Assembly: GCA_964643885.1 (NCBI GenBank) | Contig: CAZXUI010000037.1 | Coordinates: 1 to 40,373 of the forward strand | DNA: 40,373 bases | Source of the DNA: CAADGL01 sp964643885 | GTDB lineage: Bacteria; Planctomycetota; Phycisphaerae; UBA1845; Fen-1342 | Reading direction: 5' to 3' | Shown here: positions 24,595 through 33,171 of the stretch, piece by piece | Layout: each line of letters opens with the position of its first letter | Numbering within the stretch: the first letter of the stretch is position 1 | Program-made: the position numbers and the translations under genes | Notes under the pieces: model-generated | Databases searched by the model: none | What the model was told of the DNA's origin: nothing | The model's input: only the letters and a program-made list of their open reading frames with translations

Positions 24595-26520
24595 ATGAAC
24601 TGTCGCCGATGGCACGGGCTGGGAATGTGGGTGTTGCTGGCGGCCCTGCTGCCGGTTTCGCGGGTGACGGCCGAGGGTGTGGCGGATTTCGGCCTGTCGA
24701 AACTCATTCCGGCCGACGCGTGCATGGTTGTGCACGCCCGCAGCCACGATGGGCAGAAATTCCTCGATGAGCAATACGCCCGCGTCTGGTCGGTGGTGGA
24801 GAAGCAGAACTTCGGCACCGACATCAAGCGGCTGCTGGAGCAGTCGATCGGCACGCAGATGGCGGAGGGCGAGTTCGACACGCACTGGCAGAAGATGATG
24901 GATCTCTGCTCGGGCGTGGAGTGGTCGAGCCTGGGCAAGCGCGAGAGTGCGTTTGCGATGAAGATCGGCTGGCCGACGACCGAGATGGTATTCCTCTTCC
25001 GTCCGCCGGCCGACCAGATCGAGAAGGACATCGAGGGGCTGTCGCGGATTCTCAAGTCGATGGCGGAGATGGCGCCGCAGGACCTGACGGTCGCGACCGA
25101 CGGGGACGGGGCGCAGGTCGTTCATCGCCTGTCGGTGAGCAACGCGCCGGTGCCGATGAGTCTGACGCTGGCGCGCGAGAAGGACACGCTGATCATCGGT
25201 TTCGGCACGGCCTTCGTGGAGCAGTGCCTGACGCTGGCGCGCAGCGGCGAGGGCTCGACGCTGGGTTCGACGCCGCGCTTCCAGGAAGCGGTCAAGGCGA
25301 TCGCGGCGCCCCAGGACGAGCTGACCTTCCTCGACGTCGACAAGCTGATGGGGCAGATCCGCTCGGTGATCAGCTCCGCGCTGGGCATGGCGGGCGAGTT
25401 CGCCGGCGACGATCCCGAGGCGAAGGCGGAGATCGACCGCGTCCGCTCGATCACCTCGAAAATGATCGATGCGGTCGACATGTTCGAGTACATGGTCGCT
25501 TCGAAGGCGACCGACGGCATGCGCACGACCGTGGACCAGGTGACGGTGCTGCGCAGCGACGCCGCGAGCCGGCTGCTGTACAAGCCCTTCTTCGGCACTG
25601 GCACGGTCGACAACCCGCTCAAGTACGTGCCGAAGGAAGCCGGCGGCGTGACGGTATCGAGCGGCGTCGATCTGGCCTCCTTGTACACGGCCGTGCTCGA
25701 CTTCGTGAAGGCTGAGGTTCCCGAGGCGGCCGAGGGGCTGGCCACCTGGGACGCGATGCAGCAGGAGATGTCGCTGAACGTTCAGCAGGACGTGTTGAGC
25801 TGGATTCAGGGGAACATGGTGATGTTCACCATCCCCGGACCGACGGCCTACTCGGCCCCGGAGTCGGCCGTGTTCGTCCGCGTGCATGACGAGAGCAAGG
25901 CCCGCGCGATGATGGACCGGCTGACCGACACGATCGAGCCGATGCTGACGCAGAACAACGGCATGATCAAGGACGCGGAGATCGAGGAGGCGGAGGGCTT
26001 CCGCTCGGTGGTCCACCCGATGCTGGCCATGCTCAAGGTCAAGGCGCCGACGTACGGCGTGAAGGACGGCTGGCTGTGCATCGGATCGAGCCCCGAGGTG
26101 CTGGCCAAGTCCTTCGACGTCGCGTCGGGCAAGGCTGAGAACTTCGGCGCCAACGAGCGCTTCCGGAAGGAAGGCATCGCGCCTGGCAGCAACCTGGTCG
26201 CGCTGAGCTTCACCGATCAGACCAAGTTCGGCGAAGAGCTGGGCACGATGATTCAGTCGATGACGGGCATGCTGGGCATGTTCGGCCCGCCGGAGCTGCG
26301 GACGAATCCGGCCGCTCAGACGGCGCTTCGGATGGCCACCAAGCTCGGAGCCGTCGTGAAGGCGATCAACTTCCTGCAATCGAGCGCGGCGGTCTCCACC
26401 TTCGACGGCAAGCAGCTTCGCACGAAGATGGTCGCGAACTACCGCGAGCCGCCGGCGCCGCAGCGCCCGCCCGGCAGCGAGTCCGGCGCCGAAACCGGTG
26501 GCGGGACCAACGGCGGCTGA
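24595..26520 (+). CDS. Secreted DUF3352-like protein
   Basis: 641 residues from ATG 24595, with AAGGAGA at 7 nt. Signal peptide: MNCRRWHG, then hydrophobic GMWVLLAALLPVSRV, cleavage likely near VTA-EG. The mature protein starts with ADFGLSKLIPADACMVVHAR and resembles the DUF3352 type of large secreted proteins that assess residues such as ADACMVV...SLTLAREKDTLIIGFG; the assignment is by general pattern and moderately sure. Two related halves seem present, each with a hydrophobic beta-strand of the GWLCIGSS/DTLIIGFG type. A low-complexity Pro/Gly tail ends it. No catalytic residues recognised. Codon use favours C-ending codons (GAC, AAC, GTC), more like the PilM operon than the upstream genes, which suggests good expression. 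Function unknown. Confidence 0.75.
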   Translation: MNCRRWHGLGMWVLLAALLPVSRVTAEGVADFGLSKLIPADACMVVHARSHDGQKFLDEQYARVWSVVEKQNFGTDIKRLLEQSIGTQMAEGEFDTHWQKMMDLCSGVEWSSLGKRESAFAMKIGWPTTEMVFLFRPPADQIEKDIEGLSRILKSMAEMAPQDLTVATDGDGAQVVHRLSVSNAPVPMSLTLAREKDTLIIGFGTAFVEQCLTLARSGEGSTLGSTPRFQEAVKAIAAPQDELTFLDVDKLMGQIRSVISSALGMAGEFAGDDPEAKAEIDRVRSITSKMIDAVDMFEYMVASKATDGMRTTVDQVTVLRSDAASRLLYKPFFGTGTVDNPLKYVPKEAGGVTVSSGVDLASLYTAVLDFVKAEVPEAAEGLATWDAMQQEMSLNVQQDVLSWIQGNMVMFTIPGPTAYSAPESAVFVRVHDESKARAMMDRLTDTIEPMLTQNNGMIKDAEIEEAEGFRSVVHPMLAMLKVKAPTYGVKDGWLCIGSSPEVLAKSFDVASGKAENFGANERFRKEGIAPGSNLVALSFTDQTKFGEELGTMIQSMTGMLGMFGPPELRTNPAAQTALRMATKLGAVVKAINFLQSSAAVSTFDGKQLRTKMVANYREPPAPQRPPGSESGAETGGGTNGG

Positions 26521-26580
26521 TGCCGAAAGTGAATGCGGCGGCGGCCGTTACTCGCCGCCGAATCGCGGAATGACGCACGA

Positions 26581-26633
26581 CTGCGGCCGCGGGCCAGAGA
26601 GCCTCAGCCGGGCTCTCGACCTCGCGGCCGCAG
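26581..26633 (+). terminator. Long two-part hairpin, probable terminator
   Basis: Outer stem CTGCGGCCGCG (26581-26591) with CGCGGCCGCAG (26623-26633), inner stem GAGAGCC (597-603 of this kb) with GGCTCTC (611-617). It is followed by CATTTCG, so the T-run is poor. It lies 60 bp after the DUF3352-like gene and before the convergent sigma factor gene. A smaller hairpin is at 26536-26560, another with a short loop at 26757-26773, and one at 26814-26829 just beyond the sigma factor stop. The stretch 26521-26844 holds these and no gene. Confidence 0.5.
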
Positions 26634-26844
26634 CATTTCGTGCCCGGCCGATACGGTTGCCGGGTTGCGTTTCTCGGAGGGCGTCCTGTTACCCACATTT
26701 TGATGGGCGCGCGTGGATACCAGAAGCGCGCGCATCGGGGAGGGGCATCGCTTCCGCTGCCCCTTCGGGGCAGAGAAGGAAATCAGGGGGCCGGTGACCA
26801 CGGGTTCCGCTCGCCCGGCTGCCGCCGGGTCGCTGCACCCGCTG

Positions 26845-27471
26845 CTACAATCCGCGGCCCCCTTCGGGGGCCGGATCGCCTTGGCGGCCGTTGGGGGCCG
26901 GCGCCGCTTCCAGCGTGCCCTCCCCCATGATCTCGTTGAAGAGCCACGCCCGCGCGAAAGTCCAGTATCGATAAGCGGTGGCGCGCGAGATGCCGAGCGC
27001 GGCCGCGGCCTGTTCGATCGGCAGGCCGGCGAAGAAGGTGAGCTTGACCAGGTCGGCCTTCGTGGAGTCGTGGGCCGCAAGCCGCTGGAGCGCTTCGTCG
27101 AGCGCGAGCAGGTCGACATCCGGCGGGGCGGCCACCAGATCACCTTCGCCGAGCTCGTGCCGCTTTCGCCCGCCGCCGTGCTTGAGGCGGCCCTTGCGGC
27201 GGGCCTGCTCGACGAGGATTCGCCGCATGGACTCGGCCGCGGCGGCGAAGAAGTGCCGGCGGCTCTGCCAGTCGGTCGCACCGCCGCCGATGAGCCGCAG
27301 GTAGGCTTCGTGGACCAGGGCGGTGGCCTGGAGCGTCTGGCCCGGCCGCTCCTGGGCGAGCTTTCGCTGGGCGAGGCGGCGGAGCTCGTCGTAGACGACG
27401 GTGAGCAGCTCGTCTGCGGCCCGGCTGTCGCCGGCTCCGATGGCCTGGATGATGCGCGTCACGTCCCCCAC
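26845..27471 (-). CDS. Planctomycete-type ECF sigma factor
   Basis: 208 residues. Extracytoplasmic-function sigma factors direct RNA polymerase to special promoters. The first part (about 1-90) has region 2 features typical of the Sigma70_ECF group: ELLTVVYDELRRLAQRKL, GQTLQATALVHEAYLRLI and the HFFAAAAESMRRILVEQARRK segment. Region 4 (about 125-185) has a helix-turn-helix, LPIEQAAAALGISRATAYRYW. The C-terminal 25 residues are Pro/Gly-rich and less conserved. Start is a GTG at 27471 giving MGDVTRI; an in-frame GTG lies 9 nt inside, and neither has a clear ribosome binding site. No anti-sigma gene is adjacent. In planctomycetes such factors often sit near kinases; here the nearest kinase-like gene is 20 kb away. 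Confidence 0.92.
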   Translation of the reverse strand: MGDVTRIIQAIGAGDSRAADELLTVVYDELRRLAQRKLAQERPGQTLQATALVHEAYLRLIGGGATDWQSRRHFFAAAAESMRRILVEQARRKGRLKHGGGRKRHELGEGDLVAAPPDVDLLALDEALQRLAAHDSTKADLVKLTFFAGLPIEQAAAALGISRATAYRYWTFARAWLFNEIMGEGTLEAAPAPNGRQGDPAPEGGRGL

Positions 27472-27594
27472 AGGAGGGCTCCCTGTCCGCCGTTCAGTCA
27501 GTGCTCAGTGGGTTATTCTACCGACCGCGGCCGGGCTTGCACGGCGGGGCGGATCGGGCGGGCCGCGAGGCGGGACGTGGGATTGTTAAGCTCC

Positions 27595-27618
27595 TGTCAG
27601 TTCGTGACATGCGTGTCA
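27595..27618. promoter_or_regulatory. Candidate operator TGTCA-N5-TGACA-N4-TGTCA
   Basis: TGTCA (27595-27599), 5 nt, TGACA (27605-27609), then another TGTCA (27614-27618). The first two form an inverted repeat. It lies between the divergent sigma factor gene and the phosphorylase gene, 44 bp upstream of a candidate promoter, so a dimeric regulator is plausible. Confidence 0.35.
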
Positions 27619-27661
27619 AACGCGGTGGCCGGCGGGCGGGCCGCAAATTGTGAGTTTTCCT

Positions 27662-27691
27662 TTGCAATGCGGGGCGGTGAGCCTATATGAT
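27662..27691 (+). promoter_or_regulatory. Candidate promoter for the phosphorylase/amidohydrolase pair
   Basis: TTGCAA (27662-27667), 18 bp, TATGAT (27686-27691); TATATG two bases earlier gives a 16-bp spacer. The leader to the ATG at 27848 would be about 150 nt. Moderate match only. Confidence 0.4.
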
Positions 27692-27847
27692 CCGTTGGCG
27701 CCGAGCTCGCGAAGCGGGCCTGATAATGATCACGCAGCGCAGCGAAGATTGGCCGAATGGATAGGTTTCTGCTGTGACCCGTCTGCGGTCCGGGTCGCAC
27801 CCATCTGTCGGGCAACGAAACGAGAACGGGCGAGTGGAGCGCGACGC

Positions 27848-28762
27848 ATGAAACCGATTCTGGCATGCATCGGTGGTACAGCGGCTTACGATCTGCTTCG
27901 TGAGGGAGCGCTCGTGGCTCGGCGGCTGGGTCCGCAGACCACGCCTTTCGGCGTGTCGCAGCCCATCTACCTGTGCGAGTCCCGCTTCGGCGATTTCTTC
28001 TTCCTCTCGCGGCACGGCGAGTCGGGCTATGACCTGGCGCCGAGCTTCGTCAACTACCGCGCGAACATCTATGCGCTCAAGGATCTGGGCGTCCGCGCCG
28101 TGGTCTCGTGGAGCGAGACGCGCGCTATCACGCACAACTTCAAGATCGGCCAATACGTGCTGGTCGACGACCTGATCGACGAGACCTACGCGCGGGCGAA
28201 CACGTTCTTCGAGAACCAGGGTCTGGGGGTCGTGCGGCAGTGGCCTGTGTTCTGCCCGAGCCTGCGCAACGCGCTGGTGCAGACGCTGCGGGACGAGCAC
28301 TGCGAATTCGCGGACGGCGGCGTCTATGTCTGTGTCGAAGGGCCGCGGCGCGAGACGCCGGCGGAGGTGCGCAAGTACACGGCGTTCGGGGCGGAGCTGA
28401 TCGGTATGACATTGGCTCCGGAGGTCTTCCTGGCCAAAGAGCTTCAGATGTGCTACGCGAGCGTCTGCTACGTCGCCAGCTACGCGGAGAACGGCAGCGA
28501 GTTCCGGCCCTTCGAGAACGGCCGCGTGCTGGAGAAATCGGTCGAGCTCAAGCGAGCGGCCTCGGCGGTGGAGCGGCTGCCGCGGCTGCTCGAGCGGCTG
28601 TGCGACGTGCTTCCGCGGACGAGCGTGGCGTGCCGCTGCGAGTCGTCGATGCAGCACCACATCGCCGGCGGGCAGATCGGCCTGGATTGGCGCACCTGGT
28701 TCGACGAGAACGGGGCCGCCGTCGACCGCGCGCAGTGGACCGAGGGCAGCCCGATCTCGTGA
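27848..28762 (+). CDS. MTAP-family nucleoside phosphorylase, divergent
   Basis: 304 residues. The class II purine nucleoside phosphorylase/MTAP fold is shown by IGGT (8-11), RHG (55-57), VNYRANIYALKDLG (68-81), EGPR (164-167) and GMTLAPEVFLAKE (186-198). Family members split 5'-methylthioadenosine or -inosine with phosphate. The active site is unusual: the TACGS-type segment is SWSETRA (87-93), and the place of the adenine-binding Asp of human MTAP (D220) is Ser211 in YVASYAENG, so adenine may not be the base bound. ATG 27848 has GGAG at 8 nt. The stop overlaps the start of the amidohydrolase gene (GTGA), so the two are translationally coupled and probably act in sequence. Substrate is open: methylthioinosine, or a futalosine-type nucleoside. 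Confidence 0.8.
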   Translation: MKPILACIGGTAAYDLLREGALVARRLGPQTTPFGVSQPIYLCESRFGDFFFLSRHGESGYDLAPSFVNYRANIYALKDLGVRAVVSWSETRAITHNFKIGQYVLVDDLIDETYARANTFFENQGLGVVRQWPVFCPSLRNALVQTLRDEHCEFADGGVYVCVEGPRRETPAEVRKYTAFGAELIGMTLAPEVFLAKELQMCYASVCYVASYAENGSEFRPFENGRVLEKSVELKRAASAVERLPRLLERLCDVLPRTSVACRCESSMQHHIAGGQIGLDWRTWFDENGAAVDRAQWTEGSPIS

Positions 28763-29967
28763 TCCTCCGCGCGGCCTGGGTCGCTCCGATTTCCTGCCCG
28801 CCCATTCGTGACGCATTGGTCGAGATCGAGCGTGGTCGGATCGTGCGTGTCGCCGCGGCGGCCGGCGAGAAGCTCCCGCGCGACGTGATCGATCTGGGCG
28901 CCGTCGTCCTCACACCCGGCCTGGTCAACCCGCACACGCACCTCGAGCTGACCTGCTACGCCGACCGGATTCCGGTGGGCGATTTCTGGCCGTGGATCGG
29001 CGCGCTGGTGAAGCTGCGGGCCGGGCGCGGGCAGGCCAAGCGCGAGCAGGCCGCGGCGCGCGACGGGGCGATGCAGTCGCTCGCGGCGGGCGTGACGTGC
29101 GTCGGCGACGTATCTCGATGCGGGTCGGCCTGGCGGGTGCTGCGCGAGGTGCCGATCCGCAAGGTCGCGTTCGCAGAGTTGCTGGCGCTGGCCGATCAGC
29201 CGCCACGGACGATCGCGGAACTGCGGGCGGCGGTCGAGGAGGTGCAGGCGGACGAGCTTCTGACCGCCGGCGTTTCGCCGCACGCACCGTATACGGTTCC
29301 GCTGGAGCAGATCCGGGCGGCGGTGGAGTGGGCCGCGGCTGCCGGCCGGCCGTGGTGCGTGCATTGGGCCGAAACGCCGGAGGAGATCGCGTATCTTGGC
29401 GGTCGCGGCGGGGGACTGCCGATGATGCTGGCGGACCGGCAGAGGCTGGCGGGGATGGGCTCGCCGAACGAGAGTCTCGCGGCCTGCACCCGGCGATGTT
29501 TCGAGGGTGTGCGCGGCGGGGCGCTGATTCACTGCAACTATCTCGATGATGAGACGCTCGAGTTCATCGCGGGCAGCGGGCTGGCGGTGGTCTTCTGTCC
29601 GCGGGCGCATCACTTTTTCGGCCACGAAGCGCATCCGTTCCTTCGTCTGCGGGCGGCCGGCGTGCGTGTAGCGGTGGGCACCGACAGCCGGGCGAGCAAC
29701 TGGAGCCTGTCGCCGCTGGAGGAGCTGCGACACCTGGCGATGCACGTGGCCGTCGGGCTTCGGGCCGATGAGCTGCTTTCGCTGGTGACGATTCACGCGG
29801 CGGCCGCGCTGGGGCTCGAGCAGAAGATCGGGACGATCGAGCGCGGCAAAGCGGCGGACCTGGCCGCCTTCCCCTGCGACCCCGACACGGCGGATCCGCT
29901 GGTGGACCTGGTTTGCGATTGCCCCGCGGCCAGCGCGGTCTGGGTGGCGGGCGAGCGGGTCATTTAG
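28759..29967 (+). CDS. Amidohydrolase, probable nucleoside (MTA/SAH or aminofutalosine) deaminase
   Basis: 402 residues from GTG 28759, overlapping the phosphorylase stop by four bases. It is a metal-dependent amidohydrolase of the TIM-barrel deaminase group. Metal ligands are visible: H59-T-H61 (strand 1), H202 in CVHWAE with catalytic E205, H258 in IHCNY, and D309 in GTDSRASN; a further H175 is in SPHAPYT. The segment CPRAHHFFGH is a known variant of the deaminase family. Together with the coupled phosphorylase, the natural reading is deamination of a 5'-modified adenosine to the inosine, then phosphorolysis. Methylthioadenosine/S-adenosylhomocysteine deaminase (MtaD) and aminodeoxyfutalosine deaminase (MqnX, menaquinone) are both possible. 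The C-terminus GTIERGKAADLAAF is the typical composite beta-domain end. I prefer a salvage role, with moderate confidence. Confidence 0.8.
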   Translation: MILRAAWVAPISCPPIRDALVEIERGRIVRVAAAAGEKLPRDVIDLGAVVLTPGLVNPHTHLELTCYADRIPVGDFWPWIGALVKLRAGRGQAKREQAAARDGAMQSLAAGVTCVGDVSRCGSAWRVLREVPIRKVAFAELLALADQPPRTIAELRAAVEEVQADELLTAGVSPHAPYTVPLEQIRAAVEWAAAAGRPWCVHWAETPEEIAYLGGRGGGLPMMLADRQRLAGMGSPNESLAACTRRCFEGVRGGALIHCNYLDDETLEFIAGSGLAVVFCPRAHHFFGHEAHPFLRLRAAGVRVAVGTDSRASNWSLSPLEELRHLAMHVAVGLRADELLSLVTIHAAAALGLEQKIGTIERGKAADLAAFPCDPDTADPLVDLVCDCPAASAVWVAGERVI

Positions 29968-29994
29968 CGGGTTGTGGCCGCGCGGCGGCGTGCT

Positions 29995-30987
29995 TCAATC
30001 GCTCGCGGGGGTCAGCACGTACTGCACTTCGGCCGGCTCGCTCTCGCGGCCGAAGAGTTCGAGCTCCGGCCGGCAGATCGGCTCCAGGATGGTCATGAAC
30101 AGCTCGACCCACTCGCGCTTGATCGACGCGCGGGTCTGTTCGTCGAGCGCGGCGGTCATTCTTACGAGCAGCGGCGCGATCGGCCGCAGGCCGATGTCCC
30201 ACAGGTGCGCGTGGGTGCGCGTGGCGATCGGAGTGATGTCGCGCAGCTCGAGCCCGGCGGCCTCGAAGCGCCGCTCCCACTCGGGGTGCGAGGCCAGCGA
30301 AGGCCAGGTCGAGAGCCGTCCGCGGTCGAGCAGCTCGAGCAGCGGCCGGCCGAGCCGCGGCTCGAAGCGGGTCAGCGTGTAGTCGCGAATCGTGTCGAGC
30401 TTGTTGTGCAGGATGATCGTCGCGCCCGGGCGGGCGATGCGGCGGATCTCGCGCAGGAAGCCGGCGATGTTTCGTACCCACTTGGCCGAATTGCAGTAGA
30501 TCGTCTCGAAATGGCCGTCGGGCAGCGGCAGCGGCTGGTTGTTGTCGTGCTCGATCAGGCGGCTGTAGAAGCGCAGGGCGGTCGCCTTGCGCAGCATCGT
30601 CGCTTTCAGGTCGGTGCCGATGTCGATCGTCGCGCTCGGCCGCCGCGTAATGCGCGGGGCGAAGCCGGTGTCCGGGGCGGCGTCGAACATGTCGGCGGCC
30701 TCGCGGGTGACGCGCTCCAGGTTGCCCACGGCGCGAAAGACGTCGAAGGATTCGTCGAACTCGCCGCCGGCGTGGATGAAGCTGAAAACGCCGTCGCCGC
30801 AACTCAGGTCCAGCGCGGGCCCGCGCAGCGGCTCACGCTGCCACGCCAGACTGCGCAGCACGGTCCAGAAGGCGTTCTCGGGCCGGAGCCAGAAGACGTT
30901 CAGATAGCGCCGCAACAGGTCGCGCCGCGCCGCGGCCGTGTCCGTTCGGGTCGATTGCGGCGAAGCGGCCGCTGTCGGCGCGGTCAC
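29995..30987 (-). CDS. Class I SAM-dependent methyltransferase
   Basis: 330 residues from GTG 30987, with AGGAG about 6 nt upstream on the minus strand. Motif I is ALDLSCGDG (58-66), followed after a long loop by PLPDGHFETIYCNSA (about 153-167) and the motif III region IRRIARPGATIILH. The insertion of about 60 residues between motif I and the acidic loop (about 70-130, with FDVFRAVGNLE) is larger than in UbiE-type enzymes. The C-terminal third (about 200-330) is helical and not recognised. The gene is convergent with the amidohydrolase (27 bp between stops) and divergent from the second methyltransferase (249 bp), which suggests the two methyltransferases share a regulatory region. Substrate unknown; the family covers lipids, quinones and small molecules. 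Confidence 0.8.
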   Translation of the reverse strand: MTAPTAAASPQSTRTDTAAARRDLLRRYLNVFWLRPENAFWTVLRSLAWQREPLRGPALDLSCGDGVFSFIHAGGEFDESFDVFRAVGNLERVTREAADMFDAAPDTGFAPRITRRPSATIDIGTDLKATMLRKATALRFYSRLIEHDNNQPLPLPDGHFETIYCNSAKWVRNIAGFLREIRRIARPGATIILHNKLDTIRDYTLTRFEPRLGRPLLELLDRGRLSTWPSLASHPEWERRFEAAGLELRDITPIATRTHAHLWDIGLRPIAPLLVRMTAALDEQTRASIKREWVELFMTILEPICRPELELFGRESEPAEVQYVLTPASD

Positions 30988-31236
30988 GAGCAGCTCCTGT
31001 CGTTTCCTGAGATGGTTCCGCCGGGTTTATCGGCAGGTCGCAGGCGGTGACCTTCGCCGCGGCGGGATTCCGGCACGTCTCAGCGCATTCCGCGGCCGCG
31101 CGGGCTGCGGCCGCGGGCCGACCGCTTCAGTACGTGCCGGGTCCGGGTCGATAGCGCTGATCGGGCGCGGGCCATGCCTCGGCCGGATCGAGCGGCCGGC
31201 GGTTCGCGGAACCCTCCCTCAGGCAAGGAACTCACC

Positions 31237-32178
31237 GTGGCAGAAGTAGCCTACATTCGCGAGTACTTCACCGAGAACGCGGCGGAATGGGTGCAGCGGG
31301 CCTATCAGCCGCAGCGTGGCTCGGCGGGCTACCCGCTCGGGCCGGAGCGGGTTTCGGCTGCGATCGACGCCCTGCTGGAGCGGCATTCGCCGCCAGGCGA
31401 CGTGCTGGACCTGGGCTGCGGCGCGGGGCAGCTTTGCTTCGAGGCGGCCCGGCTGGGCTTCACGGCGACCGGCGTCGACGTGGCCGAGGGGATGATCCGG
31501 CTTTGCAAGGCGGGGGCGCAGAACCTGCCGGAGCAGTTGCGTGAGCGGCTCTACTTCGCGGCCGGCGAGGTGCTCCACACCGAGCTGCCCGACGCGTCCT
31601 TCGACGCGATCACGGCCCTGGGGCTGATCGAGTATCTGCCGGACGACGACGAGTTTCTGCGTGAGTGCGTGCGTCTGCTGCGGCCGGGCGGGTCGCTGAT
31701 CGTGACGTGCCGCAACCGGCTGTTCAACCTGGCGAGTCTGAATCAGTACACGAAGCGCGAGCTGGAGCGAGGCGAGGCGGGCGAGCTGCTGGATGAGCTG
31801 AGCGAGCTCTGCCGGGTGCCGATTCCGCCGGCGGCGTGGCAGGCGTGGGTGCGCAATCTCAACAGCCTGGGGCCGATGCTGGCGGCGGCGGCGCGGCGCG
31901 ATTCGCAGCGGGACGCGGACCGGCCGGTTGTGAGCACGAAGTCTTTTGCTCAGAACCTGCGCCAGCACACGCCGCGGGAGATCATCGCGGCGGCGGAGAG
32001 ATTCGCTCTGAGCCGCCCGTCGGTCGTCAGTATTCACCCGCACCCGTTGCCGCCGATGTTCGAGGCGTCCGCGCCGCACGCGTACAACGCACTGGCGTGT
32101 GCGATGCAGGTGCTGGCCGCGCATCCGGCGAGCCTGGCGTGGAGCTCGTGTTTTCAGGTGACGCTGACGCGCGAGTGA
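31237..32178 (+). CDS. Class I SAM-dependent methyltransferase
   Basis: 313 residues from GTG 31237, with AAGGA at 7 nt. Motif I VLDLGCGAG (56-64), the acidic tip GVDVAEGM (about 77-84), and motif III LLRPGGSLIVTCRN are all clear and close to UbiG/COQ3-type enzymes. After about 170 the protein leaves the core fold and has a helical region with LNQYTKRELERGEAGELLDELS. The end MFEASAPHAYNALACAMQVL is similar to enzymes that modify lipid or glycan carriers, a weak hint. It is unrelated in detail to the divergent methyltransferase at 29995-30987. A perfect hairpin (32194-32215) follows its stop. No neighbouring biosynthesis genes fix the substrate. Confidence 0.85.
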   Translation: MAEVAYIREYFTENAAEWVQRAYQPQRGSAGYPLGPERVSAAIDALLERHSPPGDVLDLGCGAGQLCFEAARLGFTATGVDVAEGMIRLCKAGAQNLPEQLRERLYFAAGEVLHTELPDASFDAITALGLIEYLPDDDEFLRECVRLLRPGGSLIVTCRNRLFNLASLNQYTKRELERGEAGELLDELSELCRVPIPPAAWQAWVRNLNSLGPMLAAAARRDSQRDADRPVVSTKSFAQNLRQHTPREIIAAAERFALSRPSVVSIHPHPLPPMFEASAPHAYNALACAMQVLAAHPASLAWSSCFQVTLTRE

Positions 32179-32193
32179 GCAGGCGGGCGCGGT

Positions 32194-32215
32194 GCGCCGT
32201 CGTTTCGCACGGCGC
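32194..32215 (+). terminator. Hairpin after the methyltransferase gene
   Basis: GCGCCGT (32194-32200), 8-nt loop, ACGGCGC (32209-32215), starting 16 bp after the stop. No T-run follows, so terminator activity is uncertain. It lies in the gene-free stretch 32179-32503. Confidence 0.35.
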
Positions 32216-32302
32216 GACGGGCGGCACGGAGCCGCGCCCGTGCGAGGGGCGGCTCGGTGCAGACCGACGGTCGCGGCTCGGAGAAATCTCACGCGTGGCC
32301 GC

Positions 32303-32326
32303 GGTGCACTGCTCAAGAGCAGTGGC
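32303..32326. repeat. Dispersed hairpin, family B copy 2
   Basis: Identical over 24 bp to 970-993, 31 kb away, and centred on the CACTGCTC/GAGCAGTG inverted repeat. Both copies lie between genes. Confidence 0.75.
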
Positions 32327-32503
32327 GCCCGCGAGTGCCGGCAATGCGCGCGGAGCGGAGCCCTCAAGCGCGCCCAGCAGCAAGAATGTCCACCTACCCC
32401 CGTGAACCTCGCCCGACTGCCGTCGCCTGATGTCTGCCCGGCGTGCGGCCGCCGGCCGCGGGGCGACGGGCGATCCGAATACGACCCTCGTGGAGGCACA
32501 GAC

Positions 32504-32986
32504 ATGGCGATCGATGCGTTGAGGCGAGTTGCGTGGCGAGCGATCTTTGCGTGCGGCGTGGCGGCGGCGGGCGGGGCGGCCGCCGCGGGCACCGGCGACC
32601 CGGCCGACATCGGACAGCATGACGGGTCCACCGCTTTCGTACCCGGCGGGCCCGTGGGCGAGTGCCCCGTCCTTCCGGGCAACCGGCCGGCGGAGCCCGA
32701 CGCGGCCGGGGGCGAGTTGGTCGACCCGGCCGACGTCCAGGACGGCAGCGAGCTCGCCTTCGTGGGCGGGCCATTCTTCCCGGATACGCCGCGAGTCCCC
32801 GTCTTACCCGGCGACGTGAACCGCGACCGCGTCGTCGACTTCGCCGACGTGGTCTTTCTGCTGGCCGAGTACGGTCTGTGCCGCGGCGACGACGGCACGC
32901 TGCCGCAGTCGGATATCAACGCCAGCGGCTGCGTCGACATGGACGACCTGGCGATTCTTCTGGCGAATATGGGGCGGTCGGCCTAG
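32504..32986 (+). CDS. Small secreted dockerin-like protein
   Basis: 160 residues from ATG 32504, with GGAGG at 7 nt. Signal peptide: basic MAIDALRRVAWR, hydrophobic AIFACGVAAAGGAAAA. The middle (30-100) is Gly/Pro/Asp-rich and disordered-looking. The C-terminal 60 residues hold two dockerin/EF-hand calcium loops: D104, N106, D108, D112, D115 in the first and D137, N139, S141, D145, D148 in the second, each followed by a helix with a Leu-Leu pair (FLLAEYG, ILLANMG). Dockerins bind cohesins, and planctomycetes use such C-terminal pairs on many secreted proteins, often called GC-type. It is odd that this protein has almost nothing besides the dockerin. No cohesin was seen in the window. Confidence 0.82.
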   Translation: MAIDALRRVAWRAIFACGVAAAGGAAAAGTGDPADIGQHDGSTAFVPGGPVGECPVLPGNRPAEPDAAGGELVDPADVQDGSELAFVGGPFFPDTPRVPVLPGDVNRDRVVDFADVVFLLAEYGLCRGDDGTLPQSDINASGCVDMDDLAILLANMGRSA

Positions 32987-33171
32987 GCCGGGCGACGGCC
33001 GTGGGGGACCGGCCGCCGGCGGGTCGGCCGGGCGCATCGCCGACCGGCCGGGCCAGCTTCTGACAACGACCGTTTTGTGGTGGATGGGCGTGGTGCCGGT
33101 CGCTGACCGGGCCACGCCCGCAGCCATTTCTGGGGGCTGGTTCCCGATGGCGGCGGGAGCGTCGGCCGGCC

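Noticed and set aside
28108..28758. Longer N-terminus for the amidohydrolase
   Set aside because: Would overlap most of the phosphorylase gene in another frame with Arg/Gly/Ala shadow composition; the GTG at 28759 gives the family's usual start.
30988..31236. Small gene between the two divergent methyltransferases
   Set aside because: No ORF with a ribosome binding site or credible composition; most likely a shared promoter region.
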